Below are positions 25,076-35,675 of a stretch of DNA of 64,000 nt, piece by piece. Below the pieces are notes generated by a model that saw only the letters and a program-made list of their open reading frames with translations, ran no database searches and was not told where the DNA came from. The DNA is from Edolisoma coerulescens (Eukaryota > Chordata > Aves > Passeriformes > Campephagidae): positions 221,872 through 285,871 of the forward strand of contig VWZW01002466.1 of assembly GCA_013397115.1 (NCBI GenBank), in the 5' to 3' direction. Within the stretch, counting starts at the first letter, position 1; every line of letters starts with the position of its first letter. The translations under genes and the position numbers were made by a program.

Positions 25076-27084
25076 CAAGTACGAAAGACACCCTCAGGTT
25101 CAGGGGAGTTTAAAGGCACAGAGAACTCCACACCATCAGCCTGAAGGTGTTCACTTCTCTGCTATTGCATTTCCCTCAGACTGCAGTGACAAAGCAGGGC
25201 ACTGGCTTGGTCCTTAATTACATCCCAATTCTTCAGAGGACTCCTGCACGTCTCCCCCACTTGGGAGCCCTCACACCATCCCCAAGCACAGCAACAGCAA
25301 TGACAGCTGATAAGGGAATTTTAATTTGCTTTAAAACACCCTCTACCCACAAATGAATCTGTCAGAAGCTTAACTCACACATTGACCTGCTGAAAGGACT
25401 TTCACAAGCCCCACACTCGGAGCCCAGCTTCCCAGCAGACTCCAGTAACCACCAGTAACTCACTCCACCTCAGGGACAAAGCTGAAAAATTAGTATGTGC
25501 TTCACTCTTTAGCATATCAAGGGTTTGGCCCTAAACACACTCTCCTCGGTACCCAAAATAATGTTTATATTCTTCCTAATACAACAGGTTAGTCAACCAT
25601 TTCAGGAAAACAAGTCAATTGGATTTCCTCCCCTTCAGTTGTGGTGCAAAGTGATGCAAATTTGCATGTAGGCTCACAACAGAGCTCAGTTCCACTCCCC
25701 TGCTCTTGAACAGAACTCACCTGTGGCCTCTAGAAGGTATTCTGGAACAGCAGCAATTTCCTTAAACTCCCAATGCAGCCTCTACATCAACAGATCTTAA
25801 GAGAATAATTTATTATTTGTCCAACTTGGGCAGGGCACAGAGCAGTGGAGGGCTCTCAGGAGCTGCCCAAATGCCAGGACTGGGTTTCTCAGCTCCTATT
25901 AGAACCACTAAAGAAAAGGAAAGGTTTTCTCTCAGTGGTCTAAAAAGAATCTGAACTTCAGCTTCTTGGAGCTCCTTTCATAAACCACTGAGCTTCTATC
26001 AATAGCAGACATTCGTCCGAGTTAGAAGGGCTTTATCCAAGGGAGAAGTATCTTGGTAGGATGTGCCAAAGTGCCCCCAGTGAAGCTCCCACTGCAGGAA
26101 TAATCAGCTCATCTCTGACCTGCCATCTGCTTCCAAAAGCCAGGTGGAGAACATCATCTGGAAACACAGTTAATAAGCAAAATAGCTATGTGGGAAGGTC
26201 CTGGAAGCAGCTCAGGAAGATCAGTGGCACTGACACAAACCCAGACACCAGGCTGAGAGCAGACAACAACTCTGAGCTGTATTGGTTTGACTAACCTTGA
26301 GTCTACCAGTACAGGTGCAAATCAACGAGGGCACCACCAGCCCATCCTGAACCTGGGTCTCAGCCTTCTTCTGCCAGTAACTCACAATTTCAATAAACTT
26401 CTTTTTTCTTTTAAATTTTATTGAGGTTTTTCATGACCATGGGTTAAGTTGTGGCATGCGGACATCCAACGCCCAACCAACCAGGTCTCAAATAACCACT
26501 CACACAGAGATGGAAAAATGAGCAATTACAGTAAAAACAATACCAACAAAATAAATAAACCCAAGCCATTGCATATTAGAAGTGAGCATTTGGGGAGAGT
26601 TTGAACCATGAGACTTACTCCAACTACAAAACCAAAGGACACCAAGCAAAACTTGCTTCACAGCACTTCTAGAACCCAGCACTTGTGGGAAAGGTCTCTT
26701 ACTTAATTTCATGTTCCTGATTTTTTCACTGACTTATCCCAACTGTAGCAGCACTGTAAGGATTGCATTGCCCAATTCTGCTTTGCATATAATTGCAAGT
26801 TTCAGCTGTTACTTTAATGGACTCATTTGCATTAACTGGAAGCATAACCATAAAAAAAATTATTTATATTTCTTGGAGCAGCATTCCCAAATCTACAACA
26901 GATCACGAGTAATCGCAATTTATAAATCTCAGAGCTGCTTGGGCCTGCCACCAGGTACTGATTATCCACAGTGCCTTCAAACTTCAAACTTGTAAAATTC
27001 TAGGTACAATACAGAGCAAAAATGGAGAAAAGCCAGGATGTGGAAGAACAAGAGAGGGAAAGACCCCTCTGAGCTCAGTGGGAT
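25076..27084. other. Unique DNA, no gene recognised
   Basis: No repeat or exon recognised. The AT-rich stretch at 26700-26900 has a 94-codon frame without any recognisable features. Confidence 0.4.
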
Positions 27085-27225
27085 CATGGGCAGGGACACC
27101 TCCCATTATCCCAGGTTGCTCCAAGCCCCATCCAACCTGGCCTTGGACACTTCCAGGAATCCAGGGGCAGCCACAGCTTCTCTGGGCACCCCATGCAGGC
27201 CTCCCCACCCTCACCACAGTGGCTT
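27085..27225 (-). repeat. CR1 LINE 3' fragment
   Basis: The plus strand carries CAGGGACACCTCCCATTATC, 'ccaggttgctccaagcccc' and AATCCAGGGGCAGCCACAGC in order, the antisense of the same CR1 3' block seen at 15.0, 17.3 and 43.3 kb. The terminal octamer is lost at the left, and the copy breaks at about 27225 after CCTCCCCACCCTCACC. Confidence 0.88.
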
Positions 27226-28789
27226 TTCTTACCACCAGTGTTCCTGATGGAACAGGACTAAATGGAGTAAAAGAGGATTGTCCATGCAAGCACCAATTTC
27301 AGCATATATTTAAAAAAAAAGAGAAACTATGTCAGCATCAGAGGTTATAAACCTTGAGGTATTTTGGTACTTGGAGCTTTTTTTAACTGAACCGTGATCT
27401 ACGGAGAAAACATGATAGCAACTGCAAACCCAAGATGAGTTTAACCAAACACTGATAATTTTGGCAAAATTAAACCCAGTCAGGGGCTCATGAGCCCCCA
27501 AGTGTCTAGGAGCCATATCTTCAGCATGAGGGCTTATTTGGAAGCCTACATTTATATGTTGCAAAGTTACTAAATTTATCTTCAGTAATAAAGGCTAATT
27601 TGGGCCTTATTTTGGGGGAAGTTCTCTTTAAATTTAGATTTAGAAGCCCAATGCAAATAACTGTTCTTTGTTAAGAAGTTCCAGTAACTGCCAATTCCCT
27701 TTTGCGTGCTGATACCCACAAAGCACTGAGAGAGAAAATTAGCTGGCTTTGAAATTCCTTCACTGCTTCCTAGCCCGGCGTGCCCAGGAACTTGTGGGCA
27801 TCTCTGTTCCCAGCAAGTCCTGCCTGTGCCCCAGATGAGACACAAACGAGCTTTATCAGAGCAGGGCAATGAATGGGCCCTGGCAAAGGGGGACACCTTG
27901 CATTCAGCTGGCAAAGGAACAGCCCAAACCAGCTTTAAAGCTTTCACAATAGCAACAAAGGGAGCAAAAAAAAAAAAATAAAAGTAGAGAACTGAGACAG
28001 AGATGCTGGCCTATTGGGGTAACACAGTTACGGCCATGCTGCCAAATTAAATCAAGCTTATGTGCTCAAAGAAAGGGCCAAAATCCAACTCACTCTTACA
28101 TTTTCTTAGAGGAGACAAAAGGGATATCTGCTTTTACCTCTGCTGTTTAGTGCTATAAACTCTGTGGTTGCTCCACTCCACTGGGACAGGCCCAAATTTA
28201 TAACATAAAAGGGCATGAAGGCAGAAAGGGGCTGGCGAAGGAAAACATCGCTGGAGGAAGAGAACATCTCTGCCTGCTCAGCACTGGTCAATGGATGGTG
28301 CCTCTGGTCCTCTCCTGAAGGGACACCTCCAGGTGAGCTTTGCGCCTGGAGCACACCAGGAATATCCATTTAAACCGACAGTGCTCTTAGATCTCTCTCA
28401 CTACACATCCTGTCATGACACATATTAATATTCTGTGTGTTGGTGAGTTCAGTCCCAAACCTCCTTTCCTGTAGCTCCAACAAACCTGGATCTGGATCAT
28501 GCAAAGCCCTTATGGAATGGCAGCAGACCTACAGGAGTGCATTGGTACCTGCACCATTTATGCATCCGTGCTCAGGCAACATCTCCTGAACTCCACCAGA
28601 ATTCTGGTGCTGAATTAGCTTTAATCAGAAATTGAGCCACTCCCAGCCCCGCTGATCTCTGAGCAGCAGCTGGAACAAAAATGGGCTTATTTTGTGCTAA
28701 ATTCCAACACCTCCAGCCAGCAGGGTAGAGTCAGGATGCAGACAGACAACATCAGCCATTCTGCATCACCTCATTAACTACTTCTTCTT
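27226..28789. other. Unique DNA with a short poly-A
   Basis: A run of 12 A lies at 27966-27977. The frame at 27582-27947 (minus, 121 codons) shows no domain. No repeat family recognised before the CR1 at 28.79 kb. Confidence 0.4.
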
Positions 28790-29575
28790 CAGGGTTCTGC
28801 ACCTGGGCAGGAACAACCCCAGGCACCAGGGCAGGCTGGGGGGTCCCTGCTGGAGCAGCTCTGCAAGGAAGGACCTGGGGGGTCCTGAGGGACACCGAGC
28901 TGTCCCTGAGCCAGCAGAGTGTCCTGGGGGGCCTGGGGGACACCGAGCTGTCCCTGAGCCAGCAGAGTGTCCTGGGGCCGAGGAGGCCAAGGGGATCCTG
29001 GGGGCAGCAGGAAGAGCATTCCCAGCAGGGCAGGGAGGGATCCTGCCCCTCTGGCCAGCCCTGGGGCACCTCTGCAGTGCCGTGCCCAGCTCTGGATCCT
29101 CAGCCCAGCAGGGCCAGGGAGCTGCTGGAGCGGGGCCAGCGGGGGCTGCGGGGCTGAGGAAGGGCCTGGAGCATCTCCGTGCCCGGGAAAGGCTGAGGGA
29201 GCCGGGGCTGCTCAGCCTGGAGAGGAGCCCCAGCTGAGAGGGGCCCTCAGCCCTGGCTGTCCCTGGCTGCAGGGAGGGCTCCGAGCAGGGCCCGGGCTCT
29301 GCTCCGGGGGCCCAGCAATGGCCCCAGAGCCACGGGCAGGGCCTGAGCCCAGCAATTCCCCTGCCCAGGAGGCAGAACTTCTGCCCTGGGCAGTGCCCAG
29401 CCCTGAGCAGATTGTGCAGAGAGGCTCTGGGCTCTCCTCCCTGGGGCTGTTCCAGAGCTGTGTGCACACAATGCTGTGCCCTGGGCTCTGGGATGGCCCT
29501 GCTGGAGCAGGGAGGTGCCACCGGGTGCCTGCTGTGCTCCCTGCAGCCTGAGCCAGTCTGGGATTCTGGGATTCC
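28790..29575 (+). repeat. GC-rich CR1 LINE, longer copy (copy B)
   Basis: This sense-strand copy starts in the CR1 reverse-transcriptase C-terminal region. On the plus strand a frame reads VLHLGRNNP, then ARKDLGG, matching the family pattern of 'VLHLG.NNP....KDLGVLVD'. The 'ERLREPGLLSLE' segment and the 3' region follow, ending GGGATTCTGGGATTCC, two degenerate terminal octamers. Positions 28939-29556 are nearly identical to 7729-8354 in reverse. An in-frame 48-bp tandem duplication sits at 28891-28986. The 266-codon frame on the minus strand (28778-29578) and the 194-codon plus frame are GC-driven by-products. Confidence 0.92.
28891..28986 (+). repeat. 48-bp tandem duplication inside CR1 copy B
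   Basis: The unit beginning GACACCGAGCTGTCCCTGAG occurs at 28891 and again at 28939, a period of 48 bp (16 codons, so frame-preserving), with the second unit fading at GGGGCCGAGG. The inverted copy at 8.3 kb stops inside the single-unit region, so it cannot show whether the duplication is ancestral. Confidence 0.9.
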
Positions 29576-32168
29576 CACACCCCCTCTTTTTCTTTTCTAA
29601 AGCTTGAGAAGCAGAGTCAAGTCACACTCACTGCTGGGTGCCCTCAAGCCAGGTCACACATCAGAACAGTCACCTCGGGGCAGGTGATGCACAGGCAGCT
29701 CAAGTCTCACCTCGTTCCGTGGCACCGCCTGCACTGATTCCGGAATAATCCACACACACAAAGGCTGGGATTTCTGCAGGTCCCTGTTTCCTTTCAATCC
29801 CCAGCGTTACTGCCCTTCATCTGCATTTTGGCTCAAAGGAAGTCCCTCCAGTAATCTGTTTTAACAGCCCTGGTCACTTCTCACACAAAGATTTTCCTTT
29901 CAGAGCCTCATCAAAGCAGGGAAGAACTGAGCAGTCCTGCATCCCACCCTCTGAGCAGCGTTCTGATCACTGCATCACATCTTTCTCTGGACATCATTTC
30001 GTGGCTGCTCCCCAGCACTGGCAGAGCCAGGCTTCAACTCAAACATCACTTTCAAGGAGCTGCTTCTCAATCACCGATCCTCTTTTACAAATGCGGATCA
30101 GTTTGGGGTTTTTTTTTATGTGCATAAAAAAACCCCAAACATTACTATGTCTGCTAAGGCAGACAATTCTGAGTTGAGGACAAAAGTGAACAATTCTGGT
30201 TTCATTGCTTAACTTTGCATAACTTTGTCCTTATTCCAACTACAGTATGATTATAAATGCATTTTGGACAAGAAGATTACTACTGAGCTTACATCTCTTA
30301 ATTATGTTTCTCTTTTCATATACACAGCTTTGGTCTGGCTCTTGGCTGTGAAAATTACAGATTTCCTTGGACTTCAAACTGAAAATACTTACATTTGTTT
30401 TCATGGGAGATTTTAATTCTTTTCCAAGTAATTTCAGCATTTGAAATCTAAGCCCTTCAGTGCTGACAAATACACCTCAAAAATTAACACAAGTATTTTT
30501 AAAGTCATTTAAAAAAACACTAATCCTCAATTTCTTCCACTTTTCATCCTAACCATCCATATAATGTCCCAATCTCTGTTTCTATTGTACATGTGAACTG
30601 TAGCTCAAAAGTCTAAGGAAGATTAACACCAGAAAGTGAATCCCTTCTGCACAGATAGCTGAAGAATAGCAACACTTCATTTTCCTGCCTTGAGTTCTTT
30701 CAGCATTTAATTATAACATGGCCCCAATCACTCCAGTCACTGGAGCTTTTGAATAAAGTTTTTGGTTCACTTTATATGAATCACATCAGAGAGGCAATGT
30801 GTGTCATTTCACTCAAGGAAATAGATACTTCTTCTAAGATATTCTTGGAGCAAAAGCAACATTCAAATCAGTGATTTCAACCATAGTCTTCAGTAGGTAT
30901 CTAACCACCACAGGGAGAATTTAAGTTTTTCACAACTGAAACCCTTAGGGCAGGCATAAAAAAAAAATAAAGATTTATCCACCATCAGTAAAATCCAGAT
31001 ACCTCCCCACAGGTAAGAAGGGAACACTGGCAGTTTATGCAATTAAAATTTCCTCACAGGCATTTAGAAAAGAATCAACAAGACAGGTATCAAAGGCAAT
31101 ACTTTTTCTAGTTAGTACATGGTTTTAGAAAGGTGTAGCAAAGCTGCAGCACCTCGAGTGAAGCTGTTCAGACACCATCACTGCCCCCATGGTTTTGTTC
31201 CAACTGGTGTCCTTTGAAAAGTCTGCTCTTGGCTGAGTGGTCACACCAAACCTCCCTGCTAAAACTGCCCTTTCCAGGCTCCCTGGGATGCAGCAGGATG
31301 GGGATACAGAAACATGCACCCACTCAGCTTTACAAATTCTGTTCAAGGGATTAGAGAGAATAAAATGAATAAACTCATGGCTTGAAATACATTTACAGAA
31401 GAAATGAGATCAGTGGGAATAACTGACACCACAGAAATGGGTCCTGTAGTACCCAGCCACCAGTTTCCATCACTCCAACAGAGCAATTTTTACTTCTTCT
31501 GGGGCGATGTTTTTTAAGGGCTTCATATAATTTTGTAGAGGCACCAAGGAGAAAACAGGGTCTACCAGCTGGTGTATGATGACTTCAGAAAGCTTTGCAT
31601 CAAAGCAGAGGTTTGCTGTGCCCAAACCCCCACCCCAAGCTGCTCAGACAGACCCAAAATCAAGACAAAAAGGATGATGTGGATTTGTTCTCTGGGAGCC
31701 TGCCCTCCCCACACCAATCTCTCCTGAGTGATCCCTTCTGCGCGAGGCACACAACATCCAGTCCCAGAGAAAACATCTCGGCGAAGTTAGCAAATGCCTT
31801 CCTCTACAAACTCTCAGTTCTTTATAGGTCCCTGTAGCAGAATTGCCAGCTGCTTTAATCCAGATTAGTCTAACAGATTTGTTGGACACAGCAGACCACT
31901 TAAATGCAAACTAGAATTTTATCTCACAAGAAAAAAAAAAGACGCATTCCATTGTACCTTTCCTCCATGCAAAGAGCATTACAAATCCATTATATTGAGC
32001 CAGCAAATGTCTAAATTCCTTCTCCACCTCAGCAGAACCTGCCTTCACCAGGAAGGGGACAATACTGAGCTGTAAACGCCATGAGAGAAATTTCCCAACA
32101 GATCTGACTGATTTGGGGGAACTTCATCCAGCCAGACCTCAGCAGCCATATTTTAGAGGAGGTAGCAC
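29576..32168. other. Unique DNA with one palindrome
   Basis: AT-rich, with a 40-bp imperfect palindrome at 30101-30140 listed separately. No exon or repeat family recognised elsewhere in the interval. Confidence 0.4.
30101..30140. repeat. 40-bp near-perfect palindrome (hairpin)
   Basis: GTTTGGGG, nine T, ATGTGCAT, seven A, CCCCAAAC. The arms pair completely apart from two extra T in the left arm, and the centre ATG-TG-CAT continues the stem to a two-base loop. No flanking duplication was recognised, so it need not be a transposon end. Confidence 0.9.
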
Positions 32169-32722
32169 TGATTCACGGAAAATGACTTTATCACTAATTG
32201 AAGTGGTAAAGTAGGTATGCTATTTATTCGGTCAGCCGAGCGAGACGCAAGTGGGATGGTTCCACAAAGACCTGCGCAACTTCCTCAGCTCTCCTTTCTC
32301 TCCTTATTCTCTAAATTGTTACGTATGCATTAAGTTTCCCAACACGCCTATACATATTCATTACCTAGCCCCGCTTCATGTGGTAATGAGGCCAAAAGTC
32401 ATTTCCATGTGCCTTGCGCCTGCGCAGTGCTTCCTGGTGGTCGTGGGCAGGGGTCTTCATGATGAAGTAAACACGTCTTCCTCAGGTTAAACTTTTCACC
32501 TTGCTTCTTTGCATATACTCTCTGAGTCTTTGGCCCAAGTCCCAGCTCTAGGGCTGCTTCAAGCTGGTTTCAGGGTTTGAGACCAGGATCTTTGATCACG
32601 GTTTCTAACCCTTTTCAGTGGTCTTGCATCCTCCCTTACATCTTTGGCAAATGCAAGAGTATCGGGCAGGCCATATGCATTTTCTAATAAGCAGCTGCAA
32701 AATTTGGCAATATTCACGATCA
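32169..32722 (-). mobile_element. LTR-like block (probable avian ERV solo LTR)
   Basis: Read on the minus strand, this block could start at TGATCGTGAA (32722) and end at CCGTGAATCA (32169). It has an AATAAA signal (plus-strand TTTATT near 32222-32228) about 55 bases before the end, in the order U3-R-U5 expected of an LTR. It is CpG-richer than its flanks and contains GCGCCTGCGC (32416-32425), which fits the NRF1 consensus and is compatible with a promoter. No convincing target-site duplication was found (AGCAC on the left, GCAAT on the right), so the ends and the LTR assignment are inferred. No internal viral genes are adjacent. Confidence 0.5.
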
Positions 32723-35659
32723 GCAATTAACTCTTAAAACCCCAAAACCTTAAAACCCCTTGTTTCAGCACCTCAAGAAAATGCGACTGTGTGATTTTAG
32801 AGTGCTCAGATTCTCCAGGGGCACAATGCCCCCAGCATTGTCCCTGCACCAACACCAGCGGGGCAGAACACAGGCATTGCCTGAGCAAGGAGCGTTCAGA
32901 AATCTCCTCTAAAAGAAAGAAAGGATTGTATGGAAACAGGGAGAAACCAACCCAAACAGCCCTCCCCAAAGCACCCTAAAAGTGCACATGTGAGAGCTCA
33001 AAGGAGGAGGGTTAATTCATTCTGTCTCTTCACAGCCAGCCAGAAGAAAAGCTCAAGGTCCCTTATCTATCCTGTTCTCCATTATTTCATCTGCCTTATC
33101 CAATTTGGTTCCCATGCACAGCAGTTTTCCAAGGCAACAGAGAGGTGACAGAAAATACAAGTTTTTAAATCTATGGAAAATGATTTGGGCCTCTTCCATA
33201 GGGGTGTGAGTTCAATAAAAAATAATTTATTTTAAAAAGTACCTCTGATGTCACTGACCCCAGATCACCGGCCTTTGCTTTCACCTAGAGACAGTGAGCG
33301 TGAATGGAAGATCTCCATGAATATCTGACTGAATTCCAGCAAACAGTATTTTTTTGTTTCTTTTTGAGAAATTTAAATATCTTCATAAGAGTTCAGTGAA
33401 GACGAGCATTTTCTGGAGCATGGACTGGAGAAGAAATTCATTTCCACTGAGCCTGAAGGAGCTTAAATATGTGCAAGTGCTGCTCTGCTAAGACCTGCAA
33501 AGCAACTGAGGGAGGGAATAAAATAAAGTCTTCACTCCATACATACATTTATAAAATTATATAGATTTCTTATTAACATATATCACAGGGCTGCAAAGCC
33601 AAAGCTGCGTTCCCACCAAAGGTTTAATGGGCAGCAGTTCCTATCTAAAACAGAAAGGAACTGGACTGCAGGGGCACTGCTACATTGAGTGAAGAGTTAT
33701 TAATGCCTGAAGGAAAAAAAAACCACAGAAACAAAAACATTTTGTCAAGGGCAAAAAATTGGTTTTGCCTTGACTACCCAAACCCACCTACTTAAGGAGT
33801 AAAAACCAAAGCCTCAAGCCCAAATTGACAACTCAAATTCAGTGTGTTGAGACTGGAACCAAAAGTTTTGTTATTGTCTGCCAAAATCTGCATCTATGGC
33901 AACAGCAGTCATTTCCCCTTCCTTTACCCCAGACAAAATGAATTTGATGCTACGCTGATCTCCCACGCCAGCTGCAAGGCTGAGGCTGAACTTGGATCAG
34001 CCCACGGAGTCAGAAAGCAGCCCAGAGCCCAAGAAGGTTGTTACCACGTTGTTCTAAATTACTTAAACTTTCTACCCAAACATGGCTTTTTACTGATCTC
34101 TGTTCCACATGCACAAAAGAAAGAAATGAAACTCATAACCTGAAAACAGGACAAAACCCTCAATTGTTCCATTCTGAAGGGGTTTTGTTAGGAGCTGTTG
34201 GTTTGCTTTTTGTCCATCCAGCTGTAGCCCACAGAGGAGTTTCCCATTCCGGGTATGTGTCACTTAATGCCACTTAAATATCTCTCTAGTGGCTCAAGCA
34301 CTATTGTACACAAGAGAAATGTTTAGGACAATGCTGCAGCTTGGGATAAAATGGCAGATAACTCTCAGTGGAAGCAAGTTCCAGACAGCCAGGAAAAAAC
34401 ATCAGGAATCCAGAGAGAACAGGAACCCTAAGCCCTGTTTTGGTCAGTACCACCCAAATTTTGAAGGACCAAGCTAACTCCAAACACACAGATATGTATC
34501 TATGTCTCAGTTTGAAGGGGCTGGGGAAATTCCATAATTACATGGTGTCACAATAAAAGCAGCCTTCCTAATCAGCTTCATCTGTCTTGTTTCCTGACAA
34601 GTTAATTGTTACTTTCTTTTAGAAAAGAAGTTTGTGCAGTGATTCTATAAAGATAGCAGAGATATATTCTGTGCCCAGCACACGCTGGGAAATTGGTTAC
34701 AGATTTTTATTACAGCTTGTTGATTCAGCCTGTAACTACTGAATAAAAAAGTTGTAACAGGTGAGGGATTTTTTTGTTTATTTTTATCAGCTTATTTATT
34801 TTATTCACCCAGGCTGCAGGCAGCTGAAACGCTTCTCCAAAGCCAGGTCATAGAAGATAAACAGTTTTAATTGAAGAATGCAGGAGATTTTACTTGAGAT
34901 CTCAAAAATGAAATTCTTCTGCTTTTCAGGGACACCACTCAGCAGCTTACAGTCCACCTTTCCCACTCATTTTCCAGGATGGGCAAAGTAGAAGGAACAA
35001 GGGCAGGAAAAAATTTTAGAAAATCCTTTCCGTCTATTCTGAAGCTCATACTGGGATTTCACTGTGAGCAGTAAAGAGAGTGGAGAAGCTTATTCATGCA
35101 GTAATCTGCCCTGTCTCCCATCTCATCTTGTATTTCCCCCCTTTAAAATAAATTCTTCCAAGCCCTTTGAAGCTCCTTTGCCCCGGTGAGTGCCCTGGTA
35201 CAAAGCCCCTTCTAAACTGCTCCGCCTTTTGCTGTAAGAACCCCCTGTGATTCCTGGCCACATCTTGACCCTCGAGGCCATATCCAAGTTTTTATTTCCC
35301 CCATGTATTTTATCAGTAAAAGATCCATAGCAGAAACTTCACCTTGCTGAGAGCGTCCGAGCTCTTCCCGCGCAGCTGGGTCACAGCTGGGCAGCCCTGC
35401 CCTGATTTGGCTGGAATAAAAAAGGCTGGAGATGGCCTTTGCTCTCCTCTGATGCCAGATGTTATCATGCAGGTGATGTTCCACCAGCAGCACACGGGGA
35501 TTTTTGTATTAAATTTTTTAATCCCCCAGCAATGTGCCTTGCTGCAGGGGAAGGGAGCAGCACTGCAGAGCTGGTGATGATTTGGGCACAGAAACTATGG
35601 CAGAATTGTGCTCTTCCTTTCCAACAGGAATAAAATATTCATTTAAGCATCCTGTCCTC
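32723..35659. other. Unique DNA, no gene recognised
   Basis: No repeat family recognised. The frames at 33844-34143 and 35212-35493 are short, have opposing partners and no domain. A few CpGs cluster at 35270-35380 without other gene signals. Confidence 0.4.
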
Positions 35660-35675
35660 TTTTTTTTTTTTTTTT
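35660..35675 (+). repeat. Poly-T tract
   Basis: Sixteen consecutive T residues. No recognisable retroelement is attached, so a retroposon tail cannot be claimed. Confidence 0.9.

Noticed and set aside
28778..29578. 266-codon minus frame and 194-codon plus frame
   Set aside because: Same CR1 sequence as at 7.7 kb. High GC removes stop codons; these are not host genes.
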